From NCBI RefSeq assembly GCF_036492245.1, contig NZ_AP025286.1:434001-498000 (forward strand): DNA of 64,000 nt, given 5' to 3'. Shown here piece after piece: positions 44,447-54,785 of this stretch. The notes beneath the pieces are model-generated. The model searched no databases. It had not been told where the DNA came from and saw only the letters and a program-made list of their open reading frames with translations. The stretch comes from Treponema bryantii (lineage in GTDB: Bacteria > Spirochaetota > Spirochaetia > Treponematales > Treponemataceae). Made by a program: the position numbers and the translations under genes. Within the stretch, counting starts at the first letter, position 1; each line of letters opens with the position of its first letter.

Positions 44447-44917
44447 ATGGGAAGACATAAGAAATCAATCGAACGTCCGATGTTGCCGGATGTAAAATAC
44501 AACTCAAAGGTTGTTTCAAAATTCGTTTGCCGTATGATGCTTGACGGAAAGAAATCTATCTGTACAAAGATCGTATACGAGGCAATGGATAATCTTAAGG
44601 CTAAGACAGACAAGGATCCTTTGGAAGTGCTTCTTAAGGCTCTTGAAAATGTAAAGCCAATGGTAGAAGTTAAGTCACGCCGCGTTGGTGGTGCTACTTA
44701 CCAGGTTCCAATGGAAATCCGTGAATCACGTCGTGAAGCACTTGCAATGAGATGGATTATTGATGCAGCTCGTTCAAGAAGCGGACACGGAATGGCAGAT
44801 ACACTTGCTGCTGAACTTCTTGATGCTTACAACAATACAGGTACTGCTTACAAGAAGCGTGAAGATGTACATAAGATGGCTGAAGCTAACAAGGCTTTCG
44901 CTCACTACAGATGGTAG
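44447..44917 (+). CDS. rpsG: 30S ribosomal protein S7
   Basis: Head assembly protein of the small subunit, 156 residues. It opens [14 protein letters not shown] and contains [12 protein letters not shown] and the [10 protein letters not shown] block. GGAGGA precedes the ATG. It is followed by a terminator rather than fusA. Confidence 0.97.
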   Translation: MGRHKKSIERPMLPDVKYNSKVVSKFVCRMMLDGKKSICTKIVYEAMDNLKAKTDKDPLEVLLKALENVKPMVEVKSRRVGGATYQVPMEIRESRREALAMRWIIDAARSRSGHGMADTLAAELLDAYNNTGTAYKKREDVHKMAEANKAFAHYRW

Positions 44918-44940
44918 TTTAATAGCTGCCTGATTTATAA

Positions 44941-44977
44941 AACGGGAGGTGCTTTTGTGTGCCGCCCGTTTTTTTAT
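44941..44977 (+). terminator. Terminator of rpsL-rpsG
   Basis: AACGGGAGGTGC and GTGCCGCCCGTT pair with one mismatch, followed by seven T. Confidence 0.85.
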
Positions 44978-45042
44978 TTAAATTGTATATTGAAAAGAAT
45001 GCGAAAAACTACATTATTTTCAATAAAACTCAAGAATTGCTC

Positions 45043-45071
45043 TTGAATTTATTTTTTAAATTTTGTATATT
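45043..45071 (+). promoter_or_regulatory. Promoter of tuf
   Basis: TTGAAT, 17 bases and TATATT. With a start near 45078 the tuf leader would be about 470 bases long. Confidence 0.6.
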
Positions 45072-45247
45072 GTTTGAACTTGCCCTTTTTTGAATTTACA
45101 GGGGTATTGGGTTCTTTGAGAAGTCAGGCAGGTTTGATTGAAAATAGTCATTCAGATCTGGCATCACCGTAAAGTTAATCAGAAATGATTTTCAGGTAGT
45201 TGCGGCCCTTAATGCGGTTAATTTTCACCGTTGGTGATTATTATATA

Positions 45248-45312
45248 GACAACAGATTATGGGTATTCCTGACGCCGCTAAAGGCAAACTCGAATATACC
45301 AGACCAGTTGTC
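45248..45312 (+). promoter_or_regulatory. Structured segment of the long tuf leader
   Basis: GACAAC (45248-45253) pairs with GTTGTC (45307-45312), enclosing GGTATTC with GAATATACC (two-base bulge) and an inner GCC/GGC. Neighbouring hairpins are TCACC-GTT-GGTGA just upstream and CGGT-GGT-ACCG at 45330-45340. The leader 45078-45546 contains no convincing reading frame. Confidence 0.5.
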
Positions 45313-45505
45313 AATCAGATGATAATGATCGGTGGTACCGGGTTGGAACATTTCGAATAATATGGAATGTTTTTGAAATATGTTTCTTATCCGTTTCTAT
45401 CAATTATTATCTTCTCATTCAAATAGTGTGTCTGCGAATATGCTGACTCCTGGTAAAGGAAGTTTGTATATTCTGGCTTAAAGTGCAGCACATAAAAAAT
45501 AAATA

Positions 45506-45540
45506 TGCCGGGTCAGGACGAAATTAAATCCGGCAAGGAG
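45506..45540 (+). promoter_or_regulatory. Hairpin touching the tuf ribosome binding site
   Basis: TGCCGG (45506-45511) pairs with CCGGCA (45530-45535), and the last A is the first base of AAGGAG. Opening or closing this stem would change access to the site. Confidence 0.55.
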
Positions 45541-45546
45541 AAAAAC

Positions 45547-46731
45547 ATGGCAAAGGAGAAGTTCGTTAGAACTAAACCTCACATGAACGTTGGTACTATT
45601 GGTCACGTAGACCATGGTAAGACTACACTTTCAGCTGCTATCACTTCATATTGTGCTAACAAATATGGTGATAAGGCCCTTAAGTATGACGAAATTGATA
45701 ACGCTCCAGAAGAGAAGGAACGTGGTATCACAATCAACACTCGTCACTTGGAATATCAGTCTGACAAGAGACACTATGCTCATATCGACTGTCCAGGACA
45801 TGCTGACTACATTAAGAACATGATTACTGGTGCTGCTCAGATGGATGGTTCTATCCTCGTAGTATCTGCTCCAGACTCAGTTATGCCACAGACACGTGAG
45901 CACTTGCTTCTCGCTCGTCAGGTAGGTGTACCAAAGATCATCGTATTCTTGAACAAAGTTGACCAGGTTGATGATCCAGATCTTCTCGAACTCGTAGTAG
46001 AAGAAGTAAAAGATACTCTCCAGGAGTATGGATTCTCTGCTGATACACCAATCATTAAGGGTTCTGCATTCAAGGCTTTGAATGATGCAACTCCAGAAAA
46101 CACAGCTTGTATCGAAGAACTCCTTACAGCTATGGATACATGGTTCGATGATCCAGTTCGTGATGATCAGAAACCATTCTTGATGCCAATCGAAGACATC
46201 TTCACTATCTCTGGTCGTGGTACTGTAGTAACAGGAAAGATCGAGCGTGGTGTTGTAAACATGAACGATGCTGTACAGATCGTAGGTATCCGCCCAACAG
46301 CTGATACAACTGTAACAGGTATCGAAATGTTCCAGAAGACTCTTGATCAGGGTATGGCTGGTGATAACGTTGGTATCCTCCTCCGTGGTATTGAAAAGAA
46401 AGACGTTGTTCGCGGACAGGTTCTTGCTGCACCAAAGTCTATCACTCCACATACAAAGTTCGAAGCTCAGATTTATGTACTTTCAAAGGAAGAGGGGGGA
46501 CGTCACTCTCCATTCTTCACAGGATATCGCCCACAGTTCTACTTCAGAACTACAGATATTACTGGTACAATCGAACTCGAAGCTGGTACAGACATGGTAA
46601 AACCAGGTGATAACGTAAAGGTTATCGGTGAACTTATTCACCCAATCGCTATGGACGAAGGTCTTAAACTCGCTATCCGTGAAGGCGGTCACACAATCGC
46701 TTCTGGACAGGTAACAAAGATTATCGAATAG
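45547..46731 (+). CDS. tuf: Elongation factor Tu
   Basis: Delivers aminoacyl-tRNA to the ribosome. 394 residues beginning [16 protein letters not shown]1 is GHVDHGKT, G3 DCPGH and G4 NKVD. The effector region has [12 protein letters not shown]. The ATG at 45547 follows AAGGAG; an upstream in-frame ATG at 45505 would fall inside the leader hairpin. In the classic order fusA would precede tuf; here it is missing from the window and tuf has its own promoter and long leader. Confidence 0.97.
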   Translation: MAKEKFVRTKPHMNVGTIGHVDHGKTTLSAAITSYCANKYGDKALKYDEIDNAPEEKERGITINTRHLEYQSDKRHYAHIDCPGHADYIKNMITGAAQMDGSILVVSAPDSVMPQTREHLLLARQVGVPKIIVFLNKVDQVDDPDLLELVVEEVKDTLQEYGFSADTPIIKGSAFKALNDATPENTACIEELLTAMDTWFDDPVRDDQKPFLMPIEDIFTISGRGTVVTGKIERGVVNMNDAVQIVGIRPTADTTVTGIEMFQKTLDQGMAGDNVGILLRGIEKKDVVRGQVLAAPKSITPHTKFEAQIYVLSKEEGGRHSPFFTGYRPQFYFRTTDITGTIELEAGTDMVKPGDNVKVIGELIHPIAMDEGLKLAIREGGHTIASGQVTKIIE

Positions 46732-46738
46732 TTAAGAT

Positions 46739-46791
46739 TTTTTTCAAACTAACAGGCTGGTATTGCTTATCGGTCTGTTAGTTGTGAAAAA
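46739..46791 (+). promoter_or_regulatory. Long hairpin before rpsJ
   Basis: AACTAACAG/CTGTTAGTT (46747-46755 and 46775-46783), extended by TTTTTC/GAAAAA outside. It ends where the rpsJ Shine-Dalgarno AGGAG begins and may be a regulatory or tuf-processing structure; no T-tract follows. Confidence 0.55.
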
Positions 46792-46804
46792 GGAGTAAAA
46801 TTAA

Positions 46805-47113
46805 ATGGCTAATGGAAAGATTCGTGTCAGACTTCGTGCATTTGATGCAGTTCTGATCGACCAGAGTGCTAAAGCCATCGTGCAGACAGTACAGAAAGCG
46901 GGAGCAAAGGTTTCTGGCCCTATCCCTCTTCCTACAAGAATCAACAAGGTGACTGTACTTCGCTCACCACACGTAAACAAGAAGTCACGTGAGCAGTTTG
47001 AAATGCGTACACACAAACGCCTTATTGACATAATGAATCCTTCACAGGACGTTATGGATTCACTGATGAAGCTTGAGCTTCCTGCCGGTGTAGATGTAGT
47101 AATTACACAGTAA
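46805..47113 (+). CDS. rpsJ: 30S ribosomal protein S10
   Basis: Small-subunit head protein that also joins NusB in antitermination. 102 residues, opening [18 protein letters not shown] and containing GPIPLPTRI and [24 protein letters not shown] precedes the ATG. A 117-base structured gap separates it from rplC. Confidence 0.97.
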   Translation: MANGKIRVRLRAFDAVLIDQSAKAIVQTVQKAGAKVSGPIPLPTRINKVTVLRSPHVNKKSREQFEMRTHKRLIDIMNPSQDVMDSLMKLELPAGVDVVITQ

Positions 47114-47141
47114 TTACAGTTTTTTTTAGTTTAATAGGTAC

Positions 47142-47217
47142 GGTCCCTCTGGATTTGGGATGACGGCCTGAGAATATTAAGGGAGTTTTGTGAATAGTTA
47201 GTAGCAAAATCCCAAAT
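47142..47217 (+). promoter_or_regulatory. Leader between rpsJ and rplC with competing stems
   Basis: ATTTGGGAT (47153-47161) is the exact reverse complement of ATCCCAAAT (47209-47217), which abuts the rplC ribosome binding site. TCCC at 47144-47147 can instead pair with GGGA at 47157-47160, so two alternative folds exist. This is the kind of arrangement used for ribosomal-protein autoregulation. Confidence 0.5.
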
Positions 47218-47230
47218 AGGAGATATCAGA

Positions 47231-47851
47231 ATGAAAGGTCTGATTGCAAAGAAAGTTGGCATGACACAGATATTCGACGAAAGCGGAAATCTGACACCAG
47301 TAACCGTAATCCAGGTCGAGCCAAATGTTGTTGTTGCCAAGAAAACAAAGGAAAATTGCGGTTATGATGCAGTTGTTCTTGGTCTTGATGATATGAAAGC
47401 TTCAAGAGCAAGCAAGGCATATGCCGGACAATTCCCAGAGAACATTACTCCAAAGCGCCACTTGAAAGAGTTCCGCAACTTCGAAAAAGAAGTAAATATT
47501 GGAGATGTTGTTGGTCTTGAGCTCTTTGAAGGTAGTCGTTTCCTCGATGTAACAGCTACATCAAAAGGTAAGGGTTTCCAGGGTGTTATGAAGAGATGGG
47601 GCTTCCATGGTGGACGTGCTACACACGGTTCTAAGTTCCATCGTGAGCCGGGTGGTACAGGAGAATGTACAACTCCAGGTCACTCATTCAAGAATATTAA
47701 GCTTCCTGGACACATGGGATTCAAAAGAGTTACTGTGCAGAATCTGAAGATTGTTAAAGTTGATCCAGAGCTCAAAGTAATTATGGTTCGCGGTGCTGTT
47801 CCTGGAAATAAGGACTGTACACTCATCGTGAAGTCCGCAGTAAAGAAATAG
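47231..47851 (+). CDS. rplC: 50S ribosomal protein L3
   Basis: Early-assembly large-subunit protein, 206 residues. It opens KGLIAKKVGMTQIFDESG and has SKGKGFQGVMKRWGFHGG and HREPGGTGECTTPG. GGAGA precedes the ATG. rplD follows after 10 bases. Confidence 0.97.
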   Translation: MKGLIAKKVGMTQIFDESGNLTPVTVIQVEPNVVVAKKTKENCGYDAVVLGLDDMKASRASKAYAGQFPENITPKRHLKEFRNFEKEVNIGDVVGLELFEGSRFLDVTATSKGKGFQGVMKRWGFHGGRATHGSKFHREPGGTGECTTPGHSFKNIKLPGHMGFKRVTVQNLKIVKVDPELKVIMVRGAVPGNKDCTLIVKSAVKK

Positions 47852-47861
47852 GAGATAGAAT

Positions 47862-48500
47862 ATGGAAAAGAAAGTATATTCAACTTCTGGTAAAGAACTG
47901 CGTACAATCACTCTTGATGATAAAGTATTCGGTCTTCCAGTTAATGACGACGTAATCTATTACGCTATTACAAACGAATTAGCTAACAGACGTGTTGGTA
48001 CTGCTTGTACTAAGACTCGCGCTGAAGTACATGGTTCAAACAATAAGCCTTACAAACAGAAGGGTACTGGTAATGCACGTCGCGGTGATAAGAAGTCTCC
48101 AATCACAGTAGGTGGTGGTACAATTTTCGGACCAAAACCAAGAGATTTCAGCTATTCAATTCCAAAGAAAGAAAAAAGACTTGCAATGAAGTCAATCTTG
48201 AGCTCACACGCTCAGGGCGACAGACTTACTGTTGTAGAGGATTTTACTGTAGAAAGCGGAAAAACAAAGGACTTAGTATCTATTCTTAAGAACTTTGCTA
48301 AAGACGAAAGAACAGTTCTTATCCTTAAAGATGATGATGCAAAGATCAAGCAGGCAGGACGCAATATTCCTAACCTCTCATTCCTTGCTTATAATCGTCT
48401 TGAAGCACACACACTTTTCTATGGACGCAAGGTAATCATTCTTGAGTCTGCAGTAAAGAATCTGTCTGACTTTTATGCTGAAGATAAGGAGGCTAAATAA
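47862..48500 (+). CDS. rplD: 50S ribosomal protein L4
   Basis: Exit-tunnel protein and, in some bacteria, repressor of the S10 operon. 212 residues with KPYKQKGTGNARRGDKKSP, the extended tunnel loop. Its stop overlaps the rplW start by one base. Confidence 0.96.
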   Translation: MEKKVYSTSGKELRTITLDDKVFGLPVNDDVIYYAITNELANRRVGTACTKTRAEVHGSNNKPYKQKGTGNARRGDKKSPITVGGGTIFGPKPRDFSYSIPKKEKRLAMKSILSSHAQGDRLTVVEDFTVESGKTKDLVSILKNFAKDERTVLILKDDDAKIKQAGRNIPNLSFLAYNRLEAHTLFYGRKVIILESAVKNLSDFYAEDKEAK

Positions 48501-48784
48501 TGAATTACGAAGATATTCTTATTAAGCCTGTTGTTTCTGAAAAGGCAAGCATGTTGCGTGAACAGAACAAATATGTTTTCATCGTTCGCCCAGATGCTAC
48601 AAAGACACAGATTAAAGAAGCTGTAACACGCTTGTTTAAGGTAAAAGTAGTTGACTGCACAACAATGAATGTGCTTGGAAAAATGAAACGACTTCGTGGA
48701 AAACCAGGTCGTACTGCATCTTACAAGAAAGCTATCGTACGTATCGCTGAAGGCGAAACAATTGCAGCTTTCGAAGGTGTATAA
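48500..48784 (+). CDS. rplW: 50S ribosomal protein L23
   Basis: Docking site for trigger factor and SRP at the tunnel exit. 94 residues: IKPVVSEKASML at the N terminus, KYVFIVRPDATKTQIKEAVTRLF and RLRGKPGRTASYKKAIV. Coupled to rplD by a one-base overlap. Confidence 0.96.
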   Translation: MNYEDILIKPVVSEKASMLREQNKYVFIVRPDATKTQIKEAVTRLFKVKVVDCTTMNVLGKMKRLRGKPGRTASYKKAIVRIAEGETIAAFEGV

Positions 48785-48810
48785 TCTGGTAGGAATTAAG
48801 GGGATATAAA

Positions 48811-49635
48811 ATGGCTCTTAAAGTATTTAAGCCAATGACAGCAGGTACACGTGGACGTGTTGACTTGCGTCGTGACGAACTGACAACTGATAGACCCGAG
48901 AAAACTTTGGTGTCAGGTCGTAAGTCTCATGCAGGACGCGGAGCTGGTGGTCGTATTTCTGTACGTCATCAGGGCGGCGGTCACAAGAGACGCTATCGTG
49001 ATATAGATTTCAAACGTGATAAGCACGGAATTCCTGGAACCGTAAAGACAATCGAATACGATCCAAACAGAAGTGCTAACATCGCTTTGATTTATTATGC
49101 TGACGGTGATAAACGTTATATCATCGCTCCAAAGGGATTGCAGGTTGGTCAGAAGATTATTTCTGGCGAAAATGCAGCTCCAACAGTTGGAAATGCACTT
49201 CCTCTGAATGCAATTCCAGTTGGTTTCACTATTCATAACATTGAATTGACACTTGGTCAGGGTGGACAGCTTGTTCGTTCTGCTGGTGCTAGTGCAATGA
49301 TTGCAGGTCGCGAAGGTGACTACGTTATCGTTCGCTTGCCTTCAAGTGAAATGAGAAAGATTAACGGAAAGTGCTACGCTACAATCGGTGTTGTAGGTAA
49401 TGAAGAGCACATGAACGTTAAGCTCGGTAAAGCTGGTCATAAGCGCTGGATGGGTATCCGCCCAACAGTACGTGGTATGGCTATGAACCCGGTTGATCAT
49501 CCACTTGGTGGTGGTGAAGGTGCTGGTAAGGGACGTAACCCAGTTACTCCTTGGGGACAGCCTTGTAAGGGCTACCAGACTCGTAACAAGAGAAAGACTT
49601 CTAGCAAGTTCATTGTTAGTCGTCGTAAGAAGTAG
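48811..49635 (+). CDS. rplB: 50S ribosomal protein L2
   Basis: Peptidyl-transferase-centre protein, 274 residues. GRNNSGRISVRH-like region here reads [20 protein letters not shown]; the conserved [18 protein letters not shown] holds the key histidine. AAGGGG stands before the ATG. Confidence 0.97.
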   Translation: MALKVFKPMTAGTRGRVDLRRDELTTDRPEKTLVSGRKSHAGRGAGGRISVRHQGGGHKRRYRDIDFKRDKHGIPGTVKTIEYDPNRSANIALIYYADGDKRYIIAPKGLQVGQKIISGENAAPTVGNALPLNAIPVGFTIHNIELTLGQGGQLVRSAGASAMIAGREGDYVIVRLPSSEMRKINGKCYATIGVVGNEEHMNVKLGKAGHKRWMGIRPTVRGMAMNPVDHPLGGGEGAGKGRNPVTPWGQPCKGYQTRNKRKTSSKFIVSRRKK

Positions 49636-49652
49636 TTGGCGAGGAGATAATC

Positions 49653-49934
49653 GTGTCAAGATCTGTTAAGAAAGGACCATTTGTAGAGAAATCACTTTAC
49701 AAAAAGGTTCAGGCAATGAATAAAGAAGCAGACAGAAAAATGATTAAAACATATTCTCGCTGCTCTACAATAATCCCAGAGATGGTTGGAAACACAATCT
49801 CTGTTTATAATGGTAAATCATGGATTCCTGTATATATTACAGAAAACCTTGTTGGACATAAGCTTGGTGAATTTGCACCAACTCGTACATTCAAGGGCCA
49901 TGGTGGTTCAGACAAAACTGCCTCTAAAGGCTAA
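49653..49934 (+). CDS. rpsS: 30S ribosomal protein S19
   Basis: Head protein of the small subunit, 93 residues: [32 protein letters not shown] and [10 protein letters not shown]. The start is GTG, preceded by GAGGAG. Confidence 0.96.
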   Translation: MSRSVKKGPFVEKSLYKKVQAMNKEADRKMIKTYSRCSTIIPEMVGNTISVYNGKSWIPVYITENLVGHKLGEFAPTRTFKGHGGSDKTASKG

Positions 49935-49950
49935 TAAATAGGTGGATATT

Positions 49951-50307
49951 ATGGCTGAGAAAAAAGGTTATGTAGCCACTTCTAAGTTCCTGATTGCATC
50001 TCCAACAAAGGTTCGTCCTGTTGCACATGTAATTAATCAGAAATCCTACACTGAAGCTATGGCTATCTTGGCAAACATGCCACAGAAAGGTGCAACTTTG
50101 ATTAGCGCTACTTTGAAGTCTGCTGCTGCAAATGCACTTAACCAGAACAGTAAGTTGGATGAAGATATGCTTTACGTAAAAGAAATCAGAGTTGATGAAG
50201 GTCCAAGACTCAAGAGAGTATGGTTCCGCGCACGTGGTCGTGCAGATCAGCTTTTGAAGCGTATGTGTCATATTACCGTCATCGTTGACGAGAAGGCGGG
50301 GGAATAA
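49951..50307 (+). CDS. rplV: 50S ribosomal protein L22
   Basis: Exit-tunnel protein, 118 residues, with [20 protein letters not shown] and [19 protein letters not shown]. The ATG at 49951 follows GGTGG by five bases and is preferred to a GTG nine bases earlier. It ends one base before the GTG start of rpsC. Confidence 0.95.
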   Translation: MAEKKGYVATSKFLIASPTKVRPVAHVINQKSYTEAMAILANMPQKGATLISATLKSAAANALNQNSKLDEDMLYVKEIRVDEGPRLKRVWFRARGRADQLLKRMCHITVIVDEKAGE

Positions 50308-50308
50308 A

Positions 50309-51052
50309 GTGGGACAGAAAGTTAATCCTATTGGTTTGCGCTTAGGTGTAAACAAGACATGGCAGTCACGCTGGTATGCAGATCCACGTGAATATGCAGA
50401 TTTAGTTCTCGAAGATATTAAGATCCGTAAAATGGTATCTGAACTCCCAGAGTGTAAAAATGCTGATATAGCTGAGATTGAGATTGTTCGCCATCCACAG
50501 CGCGTTACAATCGTAATTCACACAGCTCGTCCAGGTGTAATTATTGGTGTTAAAGGTGCATCAATCGAAAAGATTAGTGCAGATATTCAGAAGCAGCTTA
50601 CAAAGAAAGTTCAGATCAAGATTAAGGAAATTAAGCGTGCAGATTTGAATGCCAGCTTGATTGCTCAGAATGTTGGTCGTCAGCTTGTTGGCCGTGGTTC
50701 ATTCCGCAAGGCTATGAAACAGGCAGTAAGCAATGCTATGCGTGCTGGTGCACAGGGTGTAAAGGTTCGTCTTAGTGGTCGTCTCGGTGGAGCAGATATG
50801 TCTCGTACTGAAGAGCACAAGGAAGGACGTGTACCTCTTCATACTCTTCGTGCTGATATCGACTATGGAACATACGAAGCTCTTACTACATACGGTAAAA
50901 TCGGTATTAAAGTATGGGTTTACAACGGTATGAACTATGGTATCGACCACAATGAAGATGCTGGTCAGCTCGTTAAGAAACCAAGACGTCCAGCTCGTCA
51001 GGCAGCTGAAAAGACTGAGGGTTCTGAACCTGCTAAAAAGGCAAGGAGTTAG
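50309..51052 (+). CDS. rpsC: 30S ribosomal protein S3
   Basis: mRNA-entry protein of the small subunit, 247 residues. It starts at GTG followed by [17 protein letters not shown], which fixes the start; a GGCGGGGGA site lies upstream inside rplV. The KH domain [14 protein letters not shown] is intact. The C terminus carries a basic/Glu tail after KPRRPARQA. Confidence 0.96.
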   Translation: MGQKVNPIGLRLGVNKTWQSRWYADPREYADLVLEDIKIRKMVSELPECKNADIAEIEIVRHPQRVTIVIHTARPGVIIGVKGASIEKISADIQKQLTKKVQIKIKEIKRADLNASLIAQNVGRQLVGRGSFRKAMKQAVSNAMRAGAQGVKVRLSGRLGGADMSRTEEHKEGRVPLHTLRADIDYGTYEALTTYGKIGIKVWVYNGMNYGIDHNEDAGQLVKKPRRPARQAAEKTEGSEPAKKARS

Positions 51053-51054
51053 TT

Positions 51055-51474
51055 ATGCCACTTAGTCCAAAAAGAGTAATTCACCGTAAGGTACAGCGCG
51101 GTCGCGAAAAAGGAAATGCGACACGCGATAATCACATTGATTTTGGTGACATCGCACTTGTTGCAATGGAACCAACCTGGCTTGATGCCAGAGTAATTGA
51201 GGCAGCCCGTATTGCCATCAACCGTAAGTTGGATCGTAAAGGTAATGTTTGGATTCGTGTATTCCCAGACAAGCCAATTACAAAGAAACCAGCTGAAGTT
51301 CGTATGGGTAAGGGTAAAGGTGCTCCAGATCATTGGGCAGCTGTTATCAAACCGGGTATGATTTTGTTTGAAGTTGGAGGCGTAGATATCAATCTCGCAC
51401 ACAGAGCTCTTGAGCTTGCTGCAGATAAGCTTCCAGTTATTACAAAGATTGCTGTAAAGCCAACACGCGACTAG
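51055..51474 (+). CDS. rplP: 50S ribosomal protein L16
   Basis: Central protuberance/A-site protein, 139 residues: [20 protein letters not shown]-like [25 protein letters not shown] and the C-terminal [10 protein letters not shown]. Two bases after rpsC with AAGGAG inside that gene. Confidence 0.96.
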   Translation: MPLSPKRVIHRKVQRGREKGNATRDNHIDFGDIALVAMEPTWLDARVIEAARIAINRKLDRKGNVWIRVFPDKPITKKPAEVRMGKGKGAPDHWAAVIKPGMILFEVGGVDINLAHRALELAADKLPVITKIAVKPTRD

Positions 51475-51484
51475 GAGGAATAAG

Positions 51485-51697
51485 ATGGCTGATTCAAAGA
51501 AAAAGAACGATAAAGAACTGTCTTATAAAGAACTCGTAGCTAAACGTGACGAGCTGAAAAAGGAATACATGGATCTCCGTTTCAAGATGGTGATTTCTCA
51601 TGTAGATAACCCAATGCAGAAACGTACAATGCGCCGCGAAATCGCACGCCTTAATACGTTCATCCGTGCGAAAGAACTCGCCGGAGAAAATAAGTAG
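51485..51697 (+). CDS. rpmC: 50S ribosomal protein L29
   Basis: Exit-site protein, 70 residues, all-helical: SYKELVAKRDELKKEYMDLRF and RREIARLNTFIRAKEL. AGGAGG precedes the ATG. Confidence 0.95.
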   Translation: MADSKKKNDKELSYKELVAKRDELKKEYMDLRFKMVISHVDNPMQKRTMRREIARLNTFIRAKELAGENK

Positions 51698-51707
51698 GAG
51701 CTGAACC

Positions 51708-51983
51708 GTGGAAGAGAATACTGTTCAGACTGTAAAGGCTGCAAAACGTTCATTTGTTGGTCTTGTTACATCAGACAAAATGGATAAAACAATTGTCGTA
51801 ACAATTTCATCAAAGAAGATGGACCGTCTTTACAAGAAGTATGTTACCAGATCAAAGAAGTATATGGCACATGATGAAAATAATGATGCTCATATAGGAG
51901 ATACAGTACGTATCGTTGAATGTAGACCGCTTAGCAAAGACAAGTGCTGGCGCCTTGCAGAAATCATTGAGCGTGCTAAATAA
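51708..51983 (+). CDS. rpsQ: 30S ribosomal protein S17
   Basis: Small-subunit OB-fold protein, 91 residues with a short N-terminal extension: [18 protein letters not shown] and [23 protein letters not shown]. It starts at GTG seven bases after TAGGAG. Confidence 0.95.
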   Translation: MEENTVQTVKAAKRSFVGLVTSDKMDKTIVVTISSKKMDRLYKKYVTRSKKYMAHDENNDAHIGDTVRIVECRPLSKDKCWRLAEIIERAK

Positions 51984-52000
51984 GCGAAGGAGTTAAGATT

Positions 52001-52369
52001 ATGATTCAGATGCAGTCATGTATGACAGTTGCTGATAACTCTGGAGCTAAAATTGCTCAGTGTATTAAGGTTATCGGCGGTTCACATCGCAGATACGCTG
52101 GTATCGGCGATATCGTAGTAGTAGCTATTAAGGATGCAATTCCTACATCTACTATCAAAAAGGGTACAATTGAGAAAGCTGTAATTGTACGTCAGGCAAA
52201 GGAATACCGTCGCCCAGACGGAACTTATATCCGTTTCGATGATAACGCTTGTGTTATCGTAGACGATAGCAAGAACCCTAAGGGAAAGCGTATTTTCGGA
52301 CCTGTAGCTCGCGAGCTCCGTGATATGGACTTTATGAAGATCATTTCACTTGCTCCGGAAGTTCTTTAA
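52001..52369 (+). CDS. rplN: 50S ribosomal protein L14
   Basis: Intersubunit-bridge protein, 122 residues: [34 protein letters not shown] and the C-terminal [29 protein letters not shown] precedes the ATG. Confidence 0.97.
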   Translation: MIQMQSCMTVADNSGAKIAQCIKVIGGSHRRYAGIGDIVVVAIKDAIPTSTIKKGTIEKAVIVRQAKEYRRPDGTYIRFDDNACVIVDDSKNPKGKRIFGPVARELRDMDFMKIISLAPEVL

Positions 52370-52381
52370 GGAGAAATGAAT

Positions 52382-52696
52382 ATGTTGACTAAATCAAAAA
52401 TCCGCAAGAACGATACAGTAGAGGTAATTGCCGGAAAAGATAAGGGAAAGCGCGGAGAAGTTGTTCGCGTTGACCTCAAGAAAGAACGTGTTGTTGTTTC
52501 TGGTGTAAATATCGTTAAGAAGGCAATGAAGAAGAGAAGCCAGCAGGATCAGGGCGGTATCGCTGAGATCGAAGCTCCTCTTAATATTTCAAATGTAGCA
52601 ATCGTATGTAAAAAATGCGGTCCTACAAAGATTGGTTATAAAATCGACGGCGACAAGAAAGTTCGCGTTTGCCGTAAATGTGGAGATGTTCTGTAA
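52382..52696 (+). CDS. rplX: 50S ribosomal protein L24
   Basis: Assembly-initiator protein, 104 residues. KOW motif [21 protein letters not shown]; the C-terminal CKKCG...CRKCG zinc ribbon is present. The ATG at 52382 is eight bases from AAGGAG; another ATG six bases earlier is too close to the site. Its TAA shares a base with the rplE ATG. Confidence 0.95.
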   Translation: MLTKSKIRKNDTVEVIAGKDKGKRGEVVRVDLKKERVVVSGVNIVKKAMKKRSQQDQGGIAEIEAPLNISNVAIVCKKCGPTKIGYKIDGDKKVRVCRKCGDVL

Positions 52697-53247
52697 TGGC
52701 AAATTACGTACCTCGGCTTAAGAAAGTCTATAAAGACGAAATCGCACCTGCTCTTATGAAAGAGTTCAGCTACACAACTCCAATGCAGATTCCTGCAATT
52801 AAGAAGATTGTTGTAAGTATGGGTGTTGGTGAAGCTCTCACAAATAAGAAACTCCTTGATGCCGCAGTAGCTGACCTCACAGCAATCACAGGTCAGAAGG
52901 CTGTTAAGACAAAGGCAAAGAAGAGTATCGCTAACTTCAAACTGCGTGAGGGCAATGAAGTGGGCGCAATGGTAACATTGCGTGGTGACATTATGTATGA
53001 GTTTCTTGATCGTCTCATCAATGTTGCATTCCCACGTATTAAGGATTTCCGCGGAATCAAAGCAACTGGTTTTGACGGACACGGAAATTTCTCAGTTGGT
53101 ATTACTGAACAGTTGATATTCCCAGAAATCGACTTCGATAAGATCACAAAGATCGCTGGTATGAATATCACTTTTGTAACAAGTGCAAACACTGATGCTG
53201 AAGCAAAAGCACTTCTTACTAAGTTCAATATGCCTTTCCGCAAGTAG
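52696..53247 (+). CDS. rplE: 50S ribosomal protein L5
   Basis: Binds 5S rRNA, 183 residues: [28 protein letters not shown] and [29 protein letters not shown]. The start overlaps the rplX stop by one base (TAATG), so the genes are coupled. Confidence 0.96.
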   Translation: MANYVPRLKKVYKDEIAPALMKEFSYTTPMQIPAIKKIVVSMGVGEALTNKKLLDAAVADLTAITGQKAVKTKAKKSIANFKLREGNEVGAMVTLRGDIMYEFLDRLINVAFPRIKDFRGIKATGFDGHGNFSVGITEQLIFPEIDFDKITKIAGMNITFVTSANTDAEAKALLTKFNMPFRK

Positions 53248-53254
53248 GTGAAGT

Positions 53255-53440
53255 ATGGCAAAGAAATCATTGTTAATTAAAGCAGCCCGCAAACCTAAGT
53301 ACGAAACAAGACAGTATAACCGCTGTCAGATTTGCGGTCGTCCACGTGGATATTTGCGTAAGTTTAAGATGTGTCGTATCTGCTTCCGCAAATTGGCAAG
53401 CGAAGGCCAGCTTCCTGGCGTAACAAAATCTAGTTGGTAG
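53255..53440 (+). CDS. rpsN: 30S ribosomal protein S14, zinc form
   Basis: Short 61-residue S14 with a C4 zinc site: [27 protein letters not shown] precedes the ATG. With the C+ L33 this suggests the cell keeps zinc forms of these proteins in its main operons. Confidence 0.96.
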   Translation: MAKKSLLIKAARKPKYETRQYNRCQICGRPRGYLRKFKMCRICFRKLASEGQLPGVTKSSW

Positions 53441-53449
53441 GAGAATAGA

Positions 53450-53848
53450 ATGAGTGCATCAGATCCAGTAGCAGACATGCTCACAAAGGTTCGTAATGCG
53501 GCTATGGCCCGCCACGAGAAAGTAGATGTTCCTGCATCAAAACTTAAGCTTGAAATCGTAAAGATTCTCAAGACAGAAGGATACATCAAAAACTTTAAGA
53601 AGATTCAGGAAGAAGGAAAGAACACACTTCGCATTTTCTTGAAATATGATGATGATAATAATCCGGTAATCCACGGTGTTAAGAAGATTTCTACACCTGG
53701 TCGCCGCGTTTATTCTGGTTACAAAGATTTGCCACGCGTTTATAACGGTTATGGTACAATCATCGTTTCAACTTCAGCTGGTGTAACAACTGGTAAGAAA
53801 GCTTCTGAAAAGATGGTTGGTGGCGAATTGGTATGTACTGTTTGGTAA
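53450..53848 (+). CDS. rpsH: 30S ribosomal protein S8
   Basis: Binds 16S rRNA and often represses the spc operon. 132 residues: [22 protein letters not shown]-like [12 protein letters not shown] and the C-terminal [33 protein letters not shown] precedes the ATG. Confidence 0.96.
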   Translation: MSASDPVADMLTKVRNAAMARHEKVDVPASKLKLEIVKILKTEGYIKNFKKIQEEGKNTLRIFLKYDDDNNPVIHGVKKISTPGRRVYSGYKDLPRVYNGYGTIIVSTSAGVTTGKKASEKMVGGELVCTVW

Positions 53849-53863
53849 TAGGGGGAGGAAGAA

Positions 53864-54403
53864 ATGTCTAAAGTAGGTAAACTTCCTGTTGCTATTCCAG
53901 CAGGTGTAACAGTAAACGTTGCAAACGGTGTTATTTCTGTAAAAGGTCCAAAGGGTGAACTTAAGCAGAGCTTCCATGATGAAATTGAAATCAAGGTTGA
54001 AGGAACTGAAGTAGTTCTTACAACTAAGAACAATGCTAAGCAGACAAATGCTTATCATGGACTTTACAGAAGTTTGCTCAACAACATGGTAAAAGGTGTA
54101 ACAGAAGGCTTTACAAAGACTCTTGTTATCACTGGTGTTGGTTACCGTGCAGAAGTAAAGGGTAAAGAGCTTGTAATGAACCTCGGTTACTCAAGTGACT
54201 ACATTGCAATCATTCCAGAAGGACTTACAGTTGTTGCAACTCCAGATGGAAAGCTTACAATTTCAGGTATCGACAAGCAGTTGGTTGGAGAATTCAGTTC
54301 TCAGATTCGTAAGTTACGAAAACCTGAACCTTACAAAGGAAAGGGTATTCGTTATGACAACGAAGTTATCAGACGTAAAGTCGGTAAGACTGGTGTTAAA
54401 TAA
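53864..54403 (+). CDS. rplF: 50S ribosomal protein L6
   Basis: Factor-binding-site protein, 179 residues, two repeated alpha/beta domains: [28 protein letters not shown] and the C-terminal [29 protein letters not shown] precedes the ATG. Confidence 0.96.
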   Translation: MSKVGKLPVAIPAGVTVNVANGVISVKGPKGELKQSFHDEIEIKVEGTEVVLTTKNNAKQTNAYHGLYRSLLNNMVKGVTEGFTKTLVITGVGYRAEVKGKELVMNLGYSSDYIAIIPEGLTVVATPDGKLTISGIDKQLVGEFSSQIRKLRKPEPYKGKGIRYDNEVIRRKVGKTGVK

Positions 54404-54414
54404 GGTGAAGCTAT

Positions 54415-54777
54415 ATGTTTAAGAAGATGAACGATAAAAACAGAAAACGCTTGCACAGAAAGATTCATATCCGTAAGTCAATTTTCGGAACTGCTGAGAG
54501 ACCAAGAATGACTATCACTCGCAGTAACAAGAATATTTCAGTACAGGTAATTGATGATAATGAAGGAAAGACTTTAGCTTCAATCTCAACTTTGGAAAAA
54601 GAATTTGCTGCTCTTAAGCCAAATACTGATGGAGCTGCAAAGCTTGGTGAAGCTTTCGGAGCACGCCTTAAGGACAAGAATGTAACTAAGGTTGTATTCG
54701 ACAGAAATGGTTACTTGTACCATGGTGTTGTAAAAGCTTTCGCTGATGGTGCCCGTAAAGCTGGTATCGAATTCTAG
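54415..54777 (+). CDS. rplR: 50S ribosomal protein L18
   Basis: 5S rRNA-binding protein, 120 residues: [25 protein letters not shown] and the C-terminal [30 protein letters not shown] stands seven bases before the ATG. Confidence 0.96.
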   Translation: MFKKMNDKNRKRLHRKIHIRKSIFGTAERPRMTITRSNKNISVQVIDDNEGKTLASISTLEKEFAALKPNTDGAAKLGEAFGARLKDKNVTKVVFDRNGYLYHGVVKAFADGARKAGIEF

Positions 54778-54785
54778 GAGTTACT

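Noticed and set aside
44918-45546. Degenerate tRNA genes or a remnant of fusA in the tuf leader
   Set aside because: No complete cloverleaf or T-loop motif and no EF-G sequence in any frame were seen; only hairpins remain.
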